Source: Asanoa ferruginea
GTDB taxonomy: Bacteria > Actinomycetota > Actinomycetes > Mycobacteriales > Micromonosporaceae
Assembly (NCBI RefSeq): GCF_003387075.1
Contig: NZ_QUMQ01000001.1
Coordinates: 5,704,001 to 5,768,000 of the forward strand
DNA: 64,000 nucleotides
Direction: 5' to 3'
The notes under the pieces are model-generated. The model was given only the letters and a program-made list of their open reading frames with translations. It was not told where the DNA came from and searched no databases. Numbering within the stretch: the stretch's first letter is position 1; each line of letters starts with the position of its first letter. The translations under genes and the position numbers were made by a program. Shown here in pieces: positions 9,788 to 18,164 of the stretch.

Positions 9788-10279
9788 TTACTTGACCTCG
9801 CGCAGCGCGCCGGTGTGCACGTCGTAGACGAAGCCGCGCACCGAATCCTTGACCGGGATGAACGGGTCGGCCTGGATGCGCCGGATCGACTGGCGGACGT
9901 CTTCGTCGAGGTCGGAGAACGCCTCCGCCGCCCAGGCCGGCTTCTGCCCGGTCTCGGCCTGGATCGCGGCCTTGAACGCGTCGTCGCTGAAGGTCAGCAT
10001 CCCGCAGTCGGTGTGGTGGATAAGGATGATCTCGGTGGTGCCCAGCAGCCGCTGGCTGATCGCGAGGCTGCGGAGCTGGTCGGCGGTGACCACGCCGCCG
10101 GCGTTGCGGATCACGTGTGCGTCGCCCTCGCTGAGGCCGAGCAGCCCGTATGGGTTGAGCCGGGCGTCCATGCAGGCCACCACGGCCACGTTGCGGGCCG
10201 GGGGCAGTGGCAGTTCGCCCTTGTCGAAGGTGTCGGCATAGCGGGCGGCGTTGGTGAGCAGTTCGTCAGTGACGCTCAT
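9788..10279 (-). CDS. Beta-class carbonic anhydrase
   Basis: 163 aa. Zinc ligands are visible as Cys36 in CMDAR (with the Asp38-Arg40 dyad), His89 and Cys92 in HHTDC. It interconverts CO2 and bicarbonate in the cytosol. ATG 10279 is preceded by a -10-like TAGGGT on the minus strand with an 8-nt gap, so the mRNA may be nearly leaderless; a TTG three codons earlier is an alternative. Convergent with the AKR gene (3 bp apart). Confidence 0.92.
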   Translation of the reverse strand: MSVTDELLTNAARYADTFDKGELPLPPARNVAVVACMDARLNPYGLLGLSEGDAHVIRNAGGVVTADQLRSLAISQRLLGTTEIILIHHTDCGMLTFSDDAFKAAIQAETGQKPAWAAEAFSDLDEDVRQSIRRIQADPFIPVKDSVRGFVYDVHTGALREVK

Positions 10280-10348
10280 GTCGAGCAACCCTACTGACTT
10301 GATAGGTTATGGTCTAGGGCAAGTCGTCGTCTCACTCCGGAGCGACAC

Positions 10349-10852
10349 ATGTGGCGCAACCTGTTCAGCTTCCCGAACCCCGTCAACGAGGTCTCGGCGC
10401 GCCTGGTCGCGGGCGGCGTCGTGGTCCTGGCGGCCGTCACCCTGATCTTCGACCTGCGGTGGCTGGCGGTCGCCATCGCATACGGGTTCCTGGCCCGGGT
10501 GGCGACCGGTCCGACGCTCTCGCCGCTCGGGCAACTGGTCACCCGGGTCGTCACGCCGCTGCTGCCGGTCGCGGCCAAACCGGTTCCCGGGCCGCCGAAA
10601 CGCTTCGCGCAGGGCATGGGCGCCGTCATCACCACGACGGCGGCGGTCCTCTGGGCCGGCTTCGGGCTGGCCACCGCCGGCAAGGTCCTGATCGGGCTCG
10701 TCATCGTGGCGGCGGTCCTCGAGTCGGTGTTCGCCTTCTGCATCGGTTGCAAGGTCTTCGCTCTGCTGATGCGGGCCAACCTGATCCCCGAGTCCGTGTG
10801 CGAGCAGTGCAACGACATCAGGGCGCCGCGCAGCCAGCCCCTCGCCTCGTGA
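10349..10852 (+). CDS. DUF4395 membrane protein
   Basis: 167 aa with about four hydrophobic segments. The N-terminal FPNPVNEVSARLVAG and the later CIGCKVFALL match DUF4395 proteins. The CxxC pair in the last membrane region and a second pair in CEQC suggest thiol chemistry, but the role is unknown. A GGAG site precedes the ATG. Its stop overlaps the start of the ammonia-lyase-like gene (GTGA), so the two are translationally coupled. Confidence 0.85.
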   Translation: MWRNLFSFPNPVNEVSARLVAGGVVVLAAVTLIFDLRWLAVAIAYGFLARVATGPTLSPLGQLVTRVVTPLLPVAAKPVPGPPKRFAQGMGAVITTTAAVLWAGFGLATAGKVLIGLVIVAAVLESVFAFCIGCKVFALLMRANLIPESVCEQCNDIRAPRSQPLAS

Positions 10853-12267
10853 GCCCGGGTCCCACCGTCGACCTCGACGGCGCCGGCCTGCGGTCGCGCG
10901 ACGTCGAGACGATCGCCCGCGGCGGCGCCGAGGTGCGGGTCACCGACGCCGGCTGGGGCCGGATCGCCGCGGCCGCCGACTCCGCCCGGCAGCTCGCCGG
11001 TGCACCGGTCTATGGCCGCACCACGGCCGTCGGCGCCAACAAACACACGCCGGCGACCGGAGGCAACGGGCTGCGGCTGCTGCGCAGTCACGCCGCCGGC
11101 GCCGGATCACCCATGCCGGCCGACCAGGCCCGCGCGATGCTCGCCGTCCGGGTCAACCAGCTCGCGGCGGGCGGAGCCGGCATCCACCCGCGGGTCGTCG
11201 CCGCACTGGTCGACGCGCTGAACCAGCGACTCACCCCACCGGCCCGCCGGATCGGTGCGATCGGCACCGGCGACCTGACCGCGCTCGCCACCACCGGCCT
11301 GTGCCTGCTCGGCGAGCGACCGTGGCAGGGCGGCGCGATGCCACCGGTCGACATCGACGACGCCGACGCGCTGCCGTTGATCAGCAGCAGCGCGGCGACC
11401 ATCGGCGCGGCGGCGTTGGCGTGGTGCGACGCCGACCGGCTGCTGCGGGCGATGGTCACCGTCGCGGCCCTGTCGATGGCGGCGGTCGACGCCTCGCCGG
11501 AGCCGTTCGCCGCCGCGGTCCAGGCTGCGAACCCGTTTCCTGGCCAGGCGCGGGTGGCGGCGCTGGTGCGCGGCCTGACCGAGAGCTGGACCCCGCCGGC
11601 CCGCAGGGTGCAGGACTCCTACGCGTATCGGGCGTTGCCGCAGGTGCACGGCACGGCCCTGGACGCCGCCGACCGGCTGGACGCCGTGCTCACGGTCGCG
11701 CTCAACGCCGCGGCCGAGAACCCGCTCGTCGACACCGCCGGCCCCCTGCACAACGGCAACTTCCACACCGCGGCGCTGGCCGCGGCCACCGACGCGCTCT
11801 GCAGCGCGCTCGCGCAGACCACCGCTCTGTCGGCGGCCCGCCTCGCGAGCCTGGTCGACCCGCAGACGACGGGATTGCGCGCGTTCCTCGCCGCCGGCCC
11901 CGAGGACAGCTCGGGCGTGATGATCCTGGAGTACGTCGCACACAGCGCCCTCGCCGACCTGCGCGGCCAAGCCGGCGGTGCGGTCGCGGCGGCTTCCGGC
12001 GGCGTGCTGTCGCTGGGCGCCGAGGAGCACGCGAGCTTCGCGACCCAGTCGGTGACCCGGCTCGCCGCCGGGCTCGACGCGGCCGCCGTGGTCGTCGCCT
12101 GCGAGCTGGTGGCGGCGACGCGGGCCGTGCGGCAACGGGGCAGCCGGCTACCCGCCACACTGGCGACGGCCGCCGATCGCCTCCCGGCCGACGACGCGGA
12201 CCGCAGCCTCGAGCCCGACCTCGACACCGCCATCGCCCTGCTGCCAGGGTTGGCGGACCAGGGTTGA
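10849..12267 (+). CDS. Aromatic amino acid ammonia-lyase-like protein with an altered MIO triad
   Basis: 472 aa, GTG start overlapping the DUF4395 stop. The HAL/PAL fold is evident from VYGRTTAVGANKHT near the N-terminus (normally YGVNTGFG), NQLAAGGAGI, AENPLV and HNGNFHT, and the C-terminal SLGAEEHAS. The self-cyclising Ala-Ser-Gly that makes the MIO electrophile aligns with Gly139-Thr140-Gly141 (IGTGDL). The family call is firm, but lyase activity on His, Phe or Tyr is doubtful; it could be a diverged lyase or aminomutase-like protein with another activity. Confidence 0.8.
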   Translation: MSPGPTVDLDGAGLRSRDVETIARGGAEVRVTDAGWGRIAAAADSARQLAGAPVYGRTTAVGANKHTPATGGNGLRLLRSHAAGAGSPMPADQARAMLAVRVNQLAAGGAGIHPRVVAALVDALNQRLTPPARRIGAIGTGDLTALATTGLCLLGERPWQGGAMPPVDIDDADALPLISSSAATIGAAALAWCDADRLLRAMVTVAALSMAAVDASPEPFAAAVQAANPFPGQARVAALVRGLTESWTPPARRVQDSYAYRALPQVHGTALDAADRLDAVLTVALNAAAENPLVDTAGPLHNGNFHTAALAAATDALCSALAQTTALSAARLASLVDPQTTGLRAFLAAGPEDSSGVMILEYVAHSALADLRGQAGGAVAAASGGVLSLGAEEHASFATQSVTRLAAGLDAAAVVVACELVAATRAVRQRGSRLPATLATAADRLPADDADRSLEPDLDTAIALLPGLADQG

Positions 12268-12306
12268 CCCATTGACCGTTGTCCTTCTACTCTGGCGAGA
12301 CGGCGA

Positions 12307-12320
12307 TTGAATCCTTTCAA
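12307..12320. promoter_or_regulatory. Inverted repeat upstream of the GH3 gene
   Basis: TTGAA-TCCT-TTCAA, an interrupted palindrome in a local AT-rich patch 30 bp before the GH3 start. It may be an operator; no regulator gene is adjacent. Confidence 0.3.
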
Positions 12321-12350
12321 GACCCGTTCCGGCTTCGGAGGTTTGGCCTG

Positions 12351-14702
12351 ATGGACTACCGGAAGCTCGCGGAATCGCTCGACCTGCCCGCGAAAGTGCG
12401 GCTGCTGACGGGTGCCAGCGTGTTCACGCTCGCGCCGGAGCCGGCCGTCGGCCTGGGCGAGGTGCGAATGTCCGACGGACCGACGGGGGTACGCGGGCTC
12501 ACCTTCGCCGGCGGCCCGGTGGTGGCGCTGCTGCCCAACGCCACCCTCCTCGCGTCGGCCTGGAGCGCGGACACCGCCTACGAGGTCGGTCGGCTGCTCG
12601 CCGAGGAGGCGATGGCGCAAGGCATCCACGTGGTCCTCGGTCCGACGATCAACCTGCACCGGTCGCCGCTTGGCGGGCGGCTCTTCGAGGCCTACTCCGA
12701 AGATCCGTTGTTGACCGGCAAGCTGGCCGCCGCCTACGTCCGCGGCATGCAGGACAGCGGCGTCGGCGCCTGTCTCAAGCACCTGATCGCCAACGAGTCG
12801 GAGACCGACCGCACCACTGTCGACAGCGTCGTCGACGAGGCCACGCTGCGCGAGCTCTACCTGCTGCCGTTCGAGATCGCCGTCGCGGAGGCGGACGCCT
12901 GGTCGGTGATGGCCGCCTACAACGACGTCAACGGCGTGCCGGCGACCGAGCAGGACCACGTCGTCAACGGCATCCTCAAGGGGGAGTGGGCCTACCCGGG
13001 GCTGGTCGTCTCCGACTGGTTCGCCACCAAGAGCGCCGCGCCGGCCGCCAACGGCGGGCTCGACCTGGTGATGCCCGGCCCTGACGGTCCGTGGGGTGAC
13101 GCGCTGGTGGCCGCCGTCGAGGCCGGCGAGGTCACCTCGTCGGTCGTCGACGATCATGTGGCCCGGCTGCTCCGGCTCGCCGACCGGGTCGGTGCGCTCG
13201 GCTCGCTCCGCACCAGGCCTGCGGCCCTGCCGGCGCCCGACAGTCCGGCCCGGCGGGAGCAGTTGACGCGGCTGGCGGCGGCCGGGATGACCGTGCTGAC
13301 CAACCGCGACGAGGTGCTGCCGCTGGCCGGTGACGCGCGGGTCGCGCTGATCGGCCGGCACGCGGTCGAGACCATCTGCATGGGCGGCGGCTCGGCCCAG
13401 GTCAACCCGCCCTACCAGGTCAGCGTCGCCGACGCGTTGACCGGCGCGACGGTGACCGACGGGGTGGAGGTGCGGTCGCGGCCGGTGCCGGCGCGGGCCG
13501 GTTTCCTGCCCGATCTCCGGTTCACCATCCGCGGCGCCGACGGCGCGGTGCTCGACGAGCGGGTGGCCAGCGGGTCGTCGATCGTGGCGGGCTTCGACGA
13601 CGGGCTGGCCGGCCAGATCGCCACGATCTCGGTGCAGGCCCGGTTCGCCGTGGGCGGCGAGATCGAGGTGGGCGCGATCGGCGCGGGCTCGTGGCGGTTG
13701 CGGGTGGGTGCACTCGATGTGGCGTACGACCTGGTGGTGCCCCCAGGCGGCTTCGGCGTCGAGGTCCTGGCACCGCCGGTCGCGACCAGCCGCGTGCCGG
13801 TCGTGGCCGGCGACCTGCTGGAAGGCGTGGTCACCCTCGACCCGTCGGGCCCGATGGGCAGCGTGGGCCGGTTCGGCATCGTGGCCCGCCCGGCGCCCCG
13901 CGACCCCGACGAGGTGATCGCCGACGCGGTGGCCGCCGCGGCCGCGGCCGACGTGGCGGTGGTCGTCGTCGGCCTCACCGAGGAGCAGGAGACCGAAGCG
14001 GTCGACAAGCACACCCTGCGGCTGCCCGGCCGGCAGGACGACCTGGTCTTCGCCGTCGCCGGTGCGGCAGCGCGGACCGTGGTCGTGGTGAACGCGGCGA
14101 CACCGGTGCTGATGCCCTGGCGCGAGCAGGTCGACGCGATCCTCTGGGCCGGCCTGCCCGGCCAGGAGGGCGGGCACGCCGTGGCGGCGGCGCTGACCGG
14201 CGCCATCGAGCCGGCGGGCCGGCTGGTCACCACGTTCCCGGCCGCCGACGGCGCGAGCCCGGCCTGGTCGGTGACCCCGGTCGACGGCAAGCTGCCCTAC
14301 ACCGAGGGCACCTTCATCGGCTACCGGGGCCACCACGCGGGCCGGGCACCCGCGCCGGCGTTCTGGTTCGGGCACGGGCTCGGCTACGCGACCTGGTCCT
14401 ACAGCGACGCCCGCTGGTCGCACCCGAGCGTCTCGGTCACCGTGACCAACACCGGAACGAGGCCCAGCCGCGAGGTGGTGCAGGTCTACTTCGCACCGTC
14501 CGAACCGGACCAGCCGGTGCGGCTGGTGGGCTGGGCCGCGGCGGAGGCGGCGCCGGGTGAGTCGGTGCCGGTCACGGTGGACTGCGACACCCGCCTCTGG
14601 CGCCGCTGGGACGGCGCTGGCTGGGCGACGCTGACCGGCGGCACGTTGCTGGTCGCCCGCGGCCTGGGCGACATCCGCGCCACGCTGCCACTGACGCCGT
14701 AA
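12351..14702 (+). CDS. Glycoside hydrolase family 3 beta-glucosidase
   Basis: 783 aa. The start is ATG 12351, with GGAGG 9 bp upstream. The N-terminal TIM-barrel carries KHLIANESE and the nucleophile Asp222 in VVSDWFATKS. The second domain holds an insertion (about residues 370-500) that resembles a PA14-like carbohydrate-binding fold, and the last 90 residues are fibronectin-III-like (TNTGTRPSREVVQVYF). No signal peptide is seen, so it should act on imported disaccharides or glycosides in the cytosol. It has no transporter next to it. Confidence 0.9.
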   Translation: MDYRKLAESLDLPAKVRLLTGASVFTLAPEPAVGLGEVRMSDGPTGVRGLTFAGGPVVALLPNATLLASAWSADTAYEVGRLLAEEAMAQGIHVVLGPTINLHRSPLGGRLFEAYSEDPLLTGKLAAAYVRGMQDSGVGACLKHLIANESETDRTTVDSVVDEATLRELYLLPFEIAVAEADAWSVMAAYNDVNGVPATEQDHVVNGILKGEWAYPGLVVSDWFATKSAAPAANGGLDLVMPGPDGPWGDALVAAVEAGEVTSSVVDDHVARLLRLADRVGALGSLRTRPAALPAPDSPARREQLTRLAAAGMTVLTNRDEVLPLAGDARVALIGRHAVETICMGGGSAQVNPPYQVSVADALTGATVTDGVEVRSRPVPARAGFLPDLRFTIRGADGAVLDERVASGSSIVAGFDDGLAGQIATISVQARFAVGGEIEVGAIGAGSWRLRVGALDVAYDLVVPPGGFGVEVLAPPVATSRVPVVAGDLLEGVVTLDPSGPMGSVGRFGIVARPAPRDPDEVIADAVAAAAAADVAVVVVGLTEEQETEAVDKHTLRLPGRQDDLVFAVAGAAARTVVVVNAATPVLMPWREQVDAILWAGLPGQEGGHAVAAALTGAIEPAGRLVTTFPAADGASPAWSVTPVDGKLPYTEGTFIGYRGHHAGRAPAPAFWFGHGLGYATWSYSDARWSHPSVSVTVTNTGTRPSREVVQVYFAPSEPDQPVRLVGWAAAEAAPGESVPVTVDCDTRLWRRWDGAGWATLTGGTLLVARGLGDIRATLPLTP

Positions 14703-14706
14703 CCAC

Positions 14707-15318
14707 TCAGAATCCGATGGCTTCGCGCAGGAGCAGGACGGTGCCGCGACCCGGTTGGGGTTCGGCGTTGAGGATGAGGATGCGGTTGAGCGCGCTCGGC
14801 TGGCCGTACACCTCCATCGCCCGGCCGTTTTCCAGCGGGAGGCAGTGTTCCTCGAGGCGGCGCAGGGCGGTGCTCAGGTCGGGCACCACCTTCTGCGCAC
14901 CGACGATCCAGATCGCGTGGCCGGCACCGCCGGCGTAGCCGGGTAGTTGGCCGCCGCTGGCCGAGCCCGCGACGAGGGAGCCGGTCTCGGTGACCGCGTG
15001 GACGCTGCCCAGGATCACGTCGGGGCTGGAGATCATCGCCCAGATGTCGCGGGCGGTGGTGGCGCGGTCCATGGCCACCGTGCGGCCCTTGACCGGGTCG
15101 TAGCGCCCGCTGCTCGCGATGTCCTCCTCGATGCCCGACCGGCGCAGCGTCTCACTGGCCCCGGTGAACACACTGGCACCCTCGGGAACCAGCTCTTTGA
15201 CGCGGGCGCGCGCGGCGGCGACGTCGTCGAGGATCTCGACGGCGAAGTTGTGGGCGGTCAAGGCGGCGGCTGCCCGCTCCAGACGCTCGGCGGACGCCGG
15301 CTCGGTGAAAGATGTCAT
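14707..15318 (-). CDS. LUD-domain protein (LutC/YkgG-like)
   Basis: 203 aa. The motifs VFTGASETLRRSG, VILGSVHAVTETGSLV and AGGAGHAIWIVGAQKVVPDL match the LUD domain of lactate-utilisation proteins, which in LutABC supports oxidation of L-lactate to pyruvate. No lutA or lutB partner is nearby, so this is a stand-alone copy. It is divergent from the ECF41 sigma factor gene and may belong to its regulon, though I see no convincing ECF41 promoter in the shared intergenic space. Confidence 0.8.
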   Translation of the reverse strand: MTSFTEPASAERLERAAAALTAHNFAVEILDDVAAARARVKELVPEGASVFTGASETLRRSGIEEDIASSGRYDPVKGRTVAMDRATTARDIWAMISSPDVILGSVHAVTETGSLVAGSASGGQLPGYAGGAGHAIWIVGAQKVVPDLSTALRRLEEHCLPLENGRAMEVYGQPSALNRILILNAEPQPGRGTVLLLREAIGF

Positions 15319-15403
15319 GGTGGTTCGACAATCCGGCGCCGCGAAATGTCAGGCCTCACGTTTCGGTCCGCTGTCTTGTCGAACAAGGTGAGGGGGTGGC
15401 GAC

Positions 15404-16264
15404 ATGGGTGCGGTGATCAGTGAGCGACGGCAGTTGATCAACATCGCCTACCGGCTGTTGGGCTCGCTGTCCGAGGCGGAAGACGCGGTGCAGGAGGCCT
15501 ATGCCCGCTGGTATGCCCTGACACCGCAGGACCGGGCGGCCATCGAGTCGCCCGGCGCCTGGCTGACCACGGTCGCCAGCCGCATCTGCCTCAACGTGCT
15601 CGGCTCGGCGCGGGTCAGACGGGAGAGCTACGTGGGCGACTGGATCCCCGAACCGCTGCCCGACAGCACCATCGTCGACCCGGCCGACCGGGTCACCCTC
15701 GACGAGTCGGTCGGCATGGCGTTCCTCGTGGTGCTCGAGTCGATGACCCCGGCCGAGCGGGTCGCGTTCATCCTCCACGACGTCTTCGGCTACTCCTTCG
15801 CCGAAGTCGCTGACGTCGTCGGTCGCACGCCGGCGGCCTGCCGCCAACTGGCCTCGTCGGCCCGCCGGAAGACCCGCGCCGCGGCGGCTCCCACGACCCC
15901 GGCCGCCCGGCAGGCCGCCACCGTCAAGGCTTTCAAGAAGGCCTGGGAGGCCCAGGACATCGACGCCCTCGTCGGCCTGCTCGACCCCGACGCCACCGCG
16001 ACCGGCGACGGCGGCGGCCTGGCCGTCACCTTCGTGGACCCGATCGTCGGCGCCGAGGAGATCGCGCGGGCCTGGGTCGGGATCGCACAGCGGACGCCCA
16101 GCGACATGACGTTCCTGGAACGCACGGTCAACGGCCAGCCCGGCGTGGTGGCACAACAGGCCGGCGTCACGGTCACGGTGTTCGCGTTCGAGGTCGCGGG
16201 CGACCGGATCAGGCACATCTGGGTGATCCGCAACCCGGAGAAGCTGCGGCCCTGGATACGGTGA
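15404..16264 (+). CDS. RNA polymerase sigma factor, ECF41 (SigJ-like)
   Basis: 286 aa. Sigma-2 covers about residues 5-75 and sigma-4 about 105-155 (ERVAFILHDVFGYSFAEVADVVGRTPAACRQL). The C-terminal SnoaL-like extension carries the group marks WIPEPL, GDGGG, NGQPG and NPEKL. In ECF41 this extension, not an anti-sigma factor, tunes activity. A 13-bp inverted repeat (CTTGT-CGA-ACAAG) lies at 15375-15387 in its leader. Downstream, 4 bp away, is an alpha/beta hydrolase. Confidence 0.92.
   Translation: MGAVISERRQLINIAYRLLGSLSEAEDAVQEAYARWYALTPQDRAAIESPGAWLTTVASRICLNVLGSARVRRESYVGDWIPEPLPDSTIVDPADRVTLDESVGMAFLVVLESMTPAERVAFILHDVFGYSFAEVADVVGRTPAACRQLASSARRKTRAAAAPTTPAARQAATVKAFKKAWEAQDIDALVGLLDPDATATGDGGGLAVTFVDPIVGAEEIARAWVGIAQRTPSDMTFLERTVNGQPGVVAQQAGVTVTVFAFEVAGDRIRHIWVIRNPEKLRPWIR
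16257..16262 (+). promoter_or_regulatory. -10 element for a leaderless hydrolase mRNA
   Basis: TACGGT ends 6 nt before the ATG at 16269 and overlaps the sigma-factor stop region, so the hydrolase may also be transcribed alone. Confidence 0.4.
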
Positions 16265-16268
16265 CGGC

Positions 16269-17039
16269 ATGACGGGCTATGTCGAGGTGGTCGGGCTGCG
16301 CACGTGGCACGAGGTATCCGGTGAGGGCGATCCGCTCGTCCTGCTGCACGGCGGTTTCGTCGGTGCGTCCTCGTTCTTCGCTCAGGTCCCGGCGCTCGTC
16401 GAGGCCGGCTACCGGGTCCATGTCCCCGAGCGCCGCGGGCACGCACACACGCCGGATGTCGAGGGTCCGGTGAGTTACTCGGTGATGGCCGACGACATGG
16501 TCGCCTATCTGGAGCAGGAAGTCGGCGCGCCGGCTCACCTCGTCGGGTGGAGCGATGGGGCGGTGGTCGCGCTGCTGGTGGCCCGGCGCCGTCCGGACCT
16601 GGTGGCACGGATGGTGCTGATCGGCCAGTACTACAACTCCTCCGGCCGGGTCGCCGGCGAAGAACTGGTGGCCTACCTCAACTCGCCCGAGGCGATCACG
16701 TTCCTGCGCCGGGCCTACGACCCTGTTTCGCCGGACGGTCCCGACCACTTCCCGGTCGTGCACGCCAAGATGATGCACATGATCGCCACCGAGCCCGAGA
16801 TCCCACTGGACACATTGGCCGGCATCACGGCACCGACCCTGGTGCTGCAAGGCGACCGCGACGAGGTCACCGTCGAACACTCGCTGGCCGTCGTCGCCGC
16901 GCTGCCCGAGGCACGCCTGGCGGTGCTACCGGGCACGCACACCCTCCCGCTCGAGCGCCCAGAACTCGTCAATCCGCTGATCGTCACGTTCCTGCGTGGC
17001 ACCGATCCAGCTCCGGACTGGGATGCCTTCACCGGCTGA
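16269..17039 (+). CDS. Alpha/beta hydrolase
   Basis: 256 aa. Oxyanion-hole HGG (LLHGGFVG), nucleophile elbow GWSDG, acid GDRDEV and catalytic His in PGTHTLPLERP are all present, so it should be an active esterase, lactonase or related enzyme. It starts 4 bp after the ECF41 sigma factor, which suggests a link with that regulon. Substrate unknown. Confidence 0.85.
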   Translation: MTGYVEVVGLRTWHEVSGEGDPLVLLHGGFVGASSFFAQVPALVEAGYRVHVPERRGHAHTPDVEGPVSYSVMADDMVAYLEQEVGAPAHLVGWSDGAVVALLVARRRPDLVARMVLIGQYYNSSGRVAGEELVAYLNSPEAITFLRRAYDPVSPDGPDHFPVVHAKMMHMIATEPEIPLDTLAGITAPTLVLQGDRDEVTVEHSLAVVAALPEARLAVLPGTHTLPLERPELVNPLIVTFLRGTDPAPDWDAFTG

Positions 17040-17050
17040 GCACAGGCGCA

Positions 17051-18130
17051 CTAGCCAGGAACGTCGAGGGCCAGCCGCAGCCAGTGGGCCAGGTCGCGGA
17101 TCTCGGCGTCGACGGCCCGGGTCATCGCGGCCGTGAACGGCACGTCGCGGTGGATCGCGTCGACCCGCAGCACCCGGGCCTTGCGGTCGGCGGTCGCGTC
17201 GAGCTTGCCGACCAGGCGGTCGCCGTAGAGGATCGGCAGCGCGAAATAGCCCCAGCGGCGCTTGGCGGCGGGCTTATACATCTCCAGCGTGTAGTCGAAC
17301 GCGAACAGGTCGGTCATCCGCTTGCGGTCGAAGACCAGCCGGTCGAGCGGCGAGAGCAGCGCCGCCCGGCCGGCGAACGGCTGGTCGAGCTGGGCCGGAT
17401 CGACCCGCCAGGTGCCGCGGAGGCCCTCGACGACCGCGGGCTCGCCGGCCTCGCCGAGGTCGTTGGCCCGCGCCCGGGCGATGCCCAGAGCACGCAGCCG
17501 CCGGGCGGCGCGGATCAGCTGTGCCTCGCCGGCGGGCGTGACGTCGTCGGGGTAGATCCGGGTCGCCAGATCCCAGAGTTGCTCCCGGCCGTCGCGGCCC
17601 GCCACGGCGATCTCGCCGCGCCGCGCCATCGCCAGCAGCATCATGGCGCGGTTGCGGTCGTTGTTCCACCCCGACGAACTCCACGGGACCGCGCACGTGT
17701 TGGGCAGGGCCGACTGCGGCAGTGGCCCGTCGATGTCGAGCCTCGCCAGGATGTCGCGGCGGTACGCGTCATTGACGCGTACCCACTCCTTGCGTAGCTG
17801 CCGCCAGTCGTCGGGGTCGTCGGGCCCGGTCCACTCGGCCATCTCCGCCCGGTAGAGGGCGATGTCTTCCCGGGGCCGGATCATGCCGAGCAGCTCGACG
17901 AGCCGGTGGCGGTCGAGGGCGTCGACCAGCTCGGCCGGGTCGTAATCGGAACCGAGCCGGCTCCACAGCACGAGATCGGCGTTGGGCGCGACCGCTGCGG
18001 TGAGGTCGGCTTGCAGGAAGGTCAGGTGCCGCACGACATCGTGCATCGACTCGGGCCGGTTGCGGTCGAGGAGTTGCGCCCGCACGGCGATGCGTCGCGC
18101 GTCGCGCGCGGACAGCCGGTGCACGGTCAC
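17051..18130 (-). CDS. YcaQ/AlkX-like DNA glycosylase (HTH_42 family)
   Basis: 359 aa winged-helix protein of the HTH_42 (AlkZ/YcaQ) family. These remove bulky alkylated bases or unhook interstrand crosslinks. The catalytic Q-x-Q/D motif reads Gln40-Ala41-Asp42, the QxD form of the YcaQ-like branch rather than the QxQ of AlkZ. The beta-barrel signature KRRWGYFALPILYGDRLVGK is near residues 290-310. It lies 26 bp downstream of the PCP-TE gene in the same direction but has its own -10-like element, so it could be an independent gene or a resistance gene of the cluster. Confidence 0.8.
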   Translation of the reverse strand: MTVHRLSARDARRIAVRAQLLDRNRPESMHDVVRHLTFLQADLTAAVAPNADLVLWSRLGSDYDPAELVDALDRHRLVELLGMIRPREDIALYRAEMAEWTGPDDPDDWRQLRKEWVRVNDAYRRDILARLDIDGPLPQSALPNTCAVPWSSSGWNNDRNRAMMLLAMARRGEIAVAGRDGREQLWDLATRIYPDDVTPAGEAQLIRAARRLRALGIARARANDLGEAGEPAVVEGLRGTWRVDPAQLDQPFAGRAALLSPLDRLVFDRKRMTDLFAFDYTLEMYKPAAKRRWGYFALPILYGDRLVGKLDATADRKARVLRVDAIHRDVPFTAAMTRAVDAEIRDLAHWLRLALDVPG

Positions 18131-18136
18131 CGCACG

Positions 18137-18142
18137 AACCTA
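18137..18142 (-). promoter_or_regulatory. -10 element for a leaderless DNA glycosylase mRNA
   Basis: TAGGTT on the minus strand, 6 nt before the GTG at 18130. It argues for transcription separate from the upstream operon. Confidence 0.45.
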
Positions 18143-18164
18143 GCGCCTTGACGGAGTTAGGCGC
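18143..18164. terminator. Possible weak stem-loop at the end of the leftward operon
   Basis: GCGCCT and AGGCGC form a 6-bp perfect stem with a 10-nt loop around the PCP-TE stop codon. There is no T run, so termination would be partial at best. Confidence 0.3.

Noticed and set aside
11619-14423. 934-residue minus-strand open frame
   Set aside because: It is antisense to the GH3 and ammonia-lyase-like genes, has low-complexity Arg/Gly/Asp composition and no recognisable domain; typical of high-GC shadow frames.
18143-18164. Strong intrinsic terminator separating the PCP-TE and DNA glycosylase genes
   Set aside because: The stem is only 6 bp with a 10-nt loop and no T run, so I list it only as a weak candidate.
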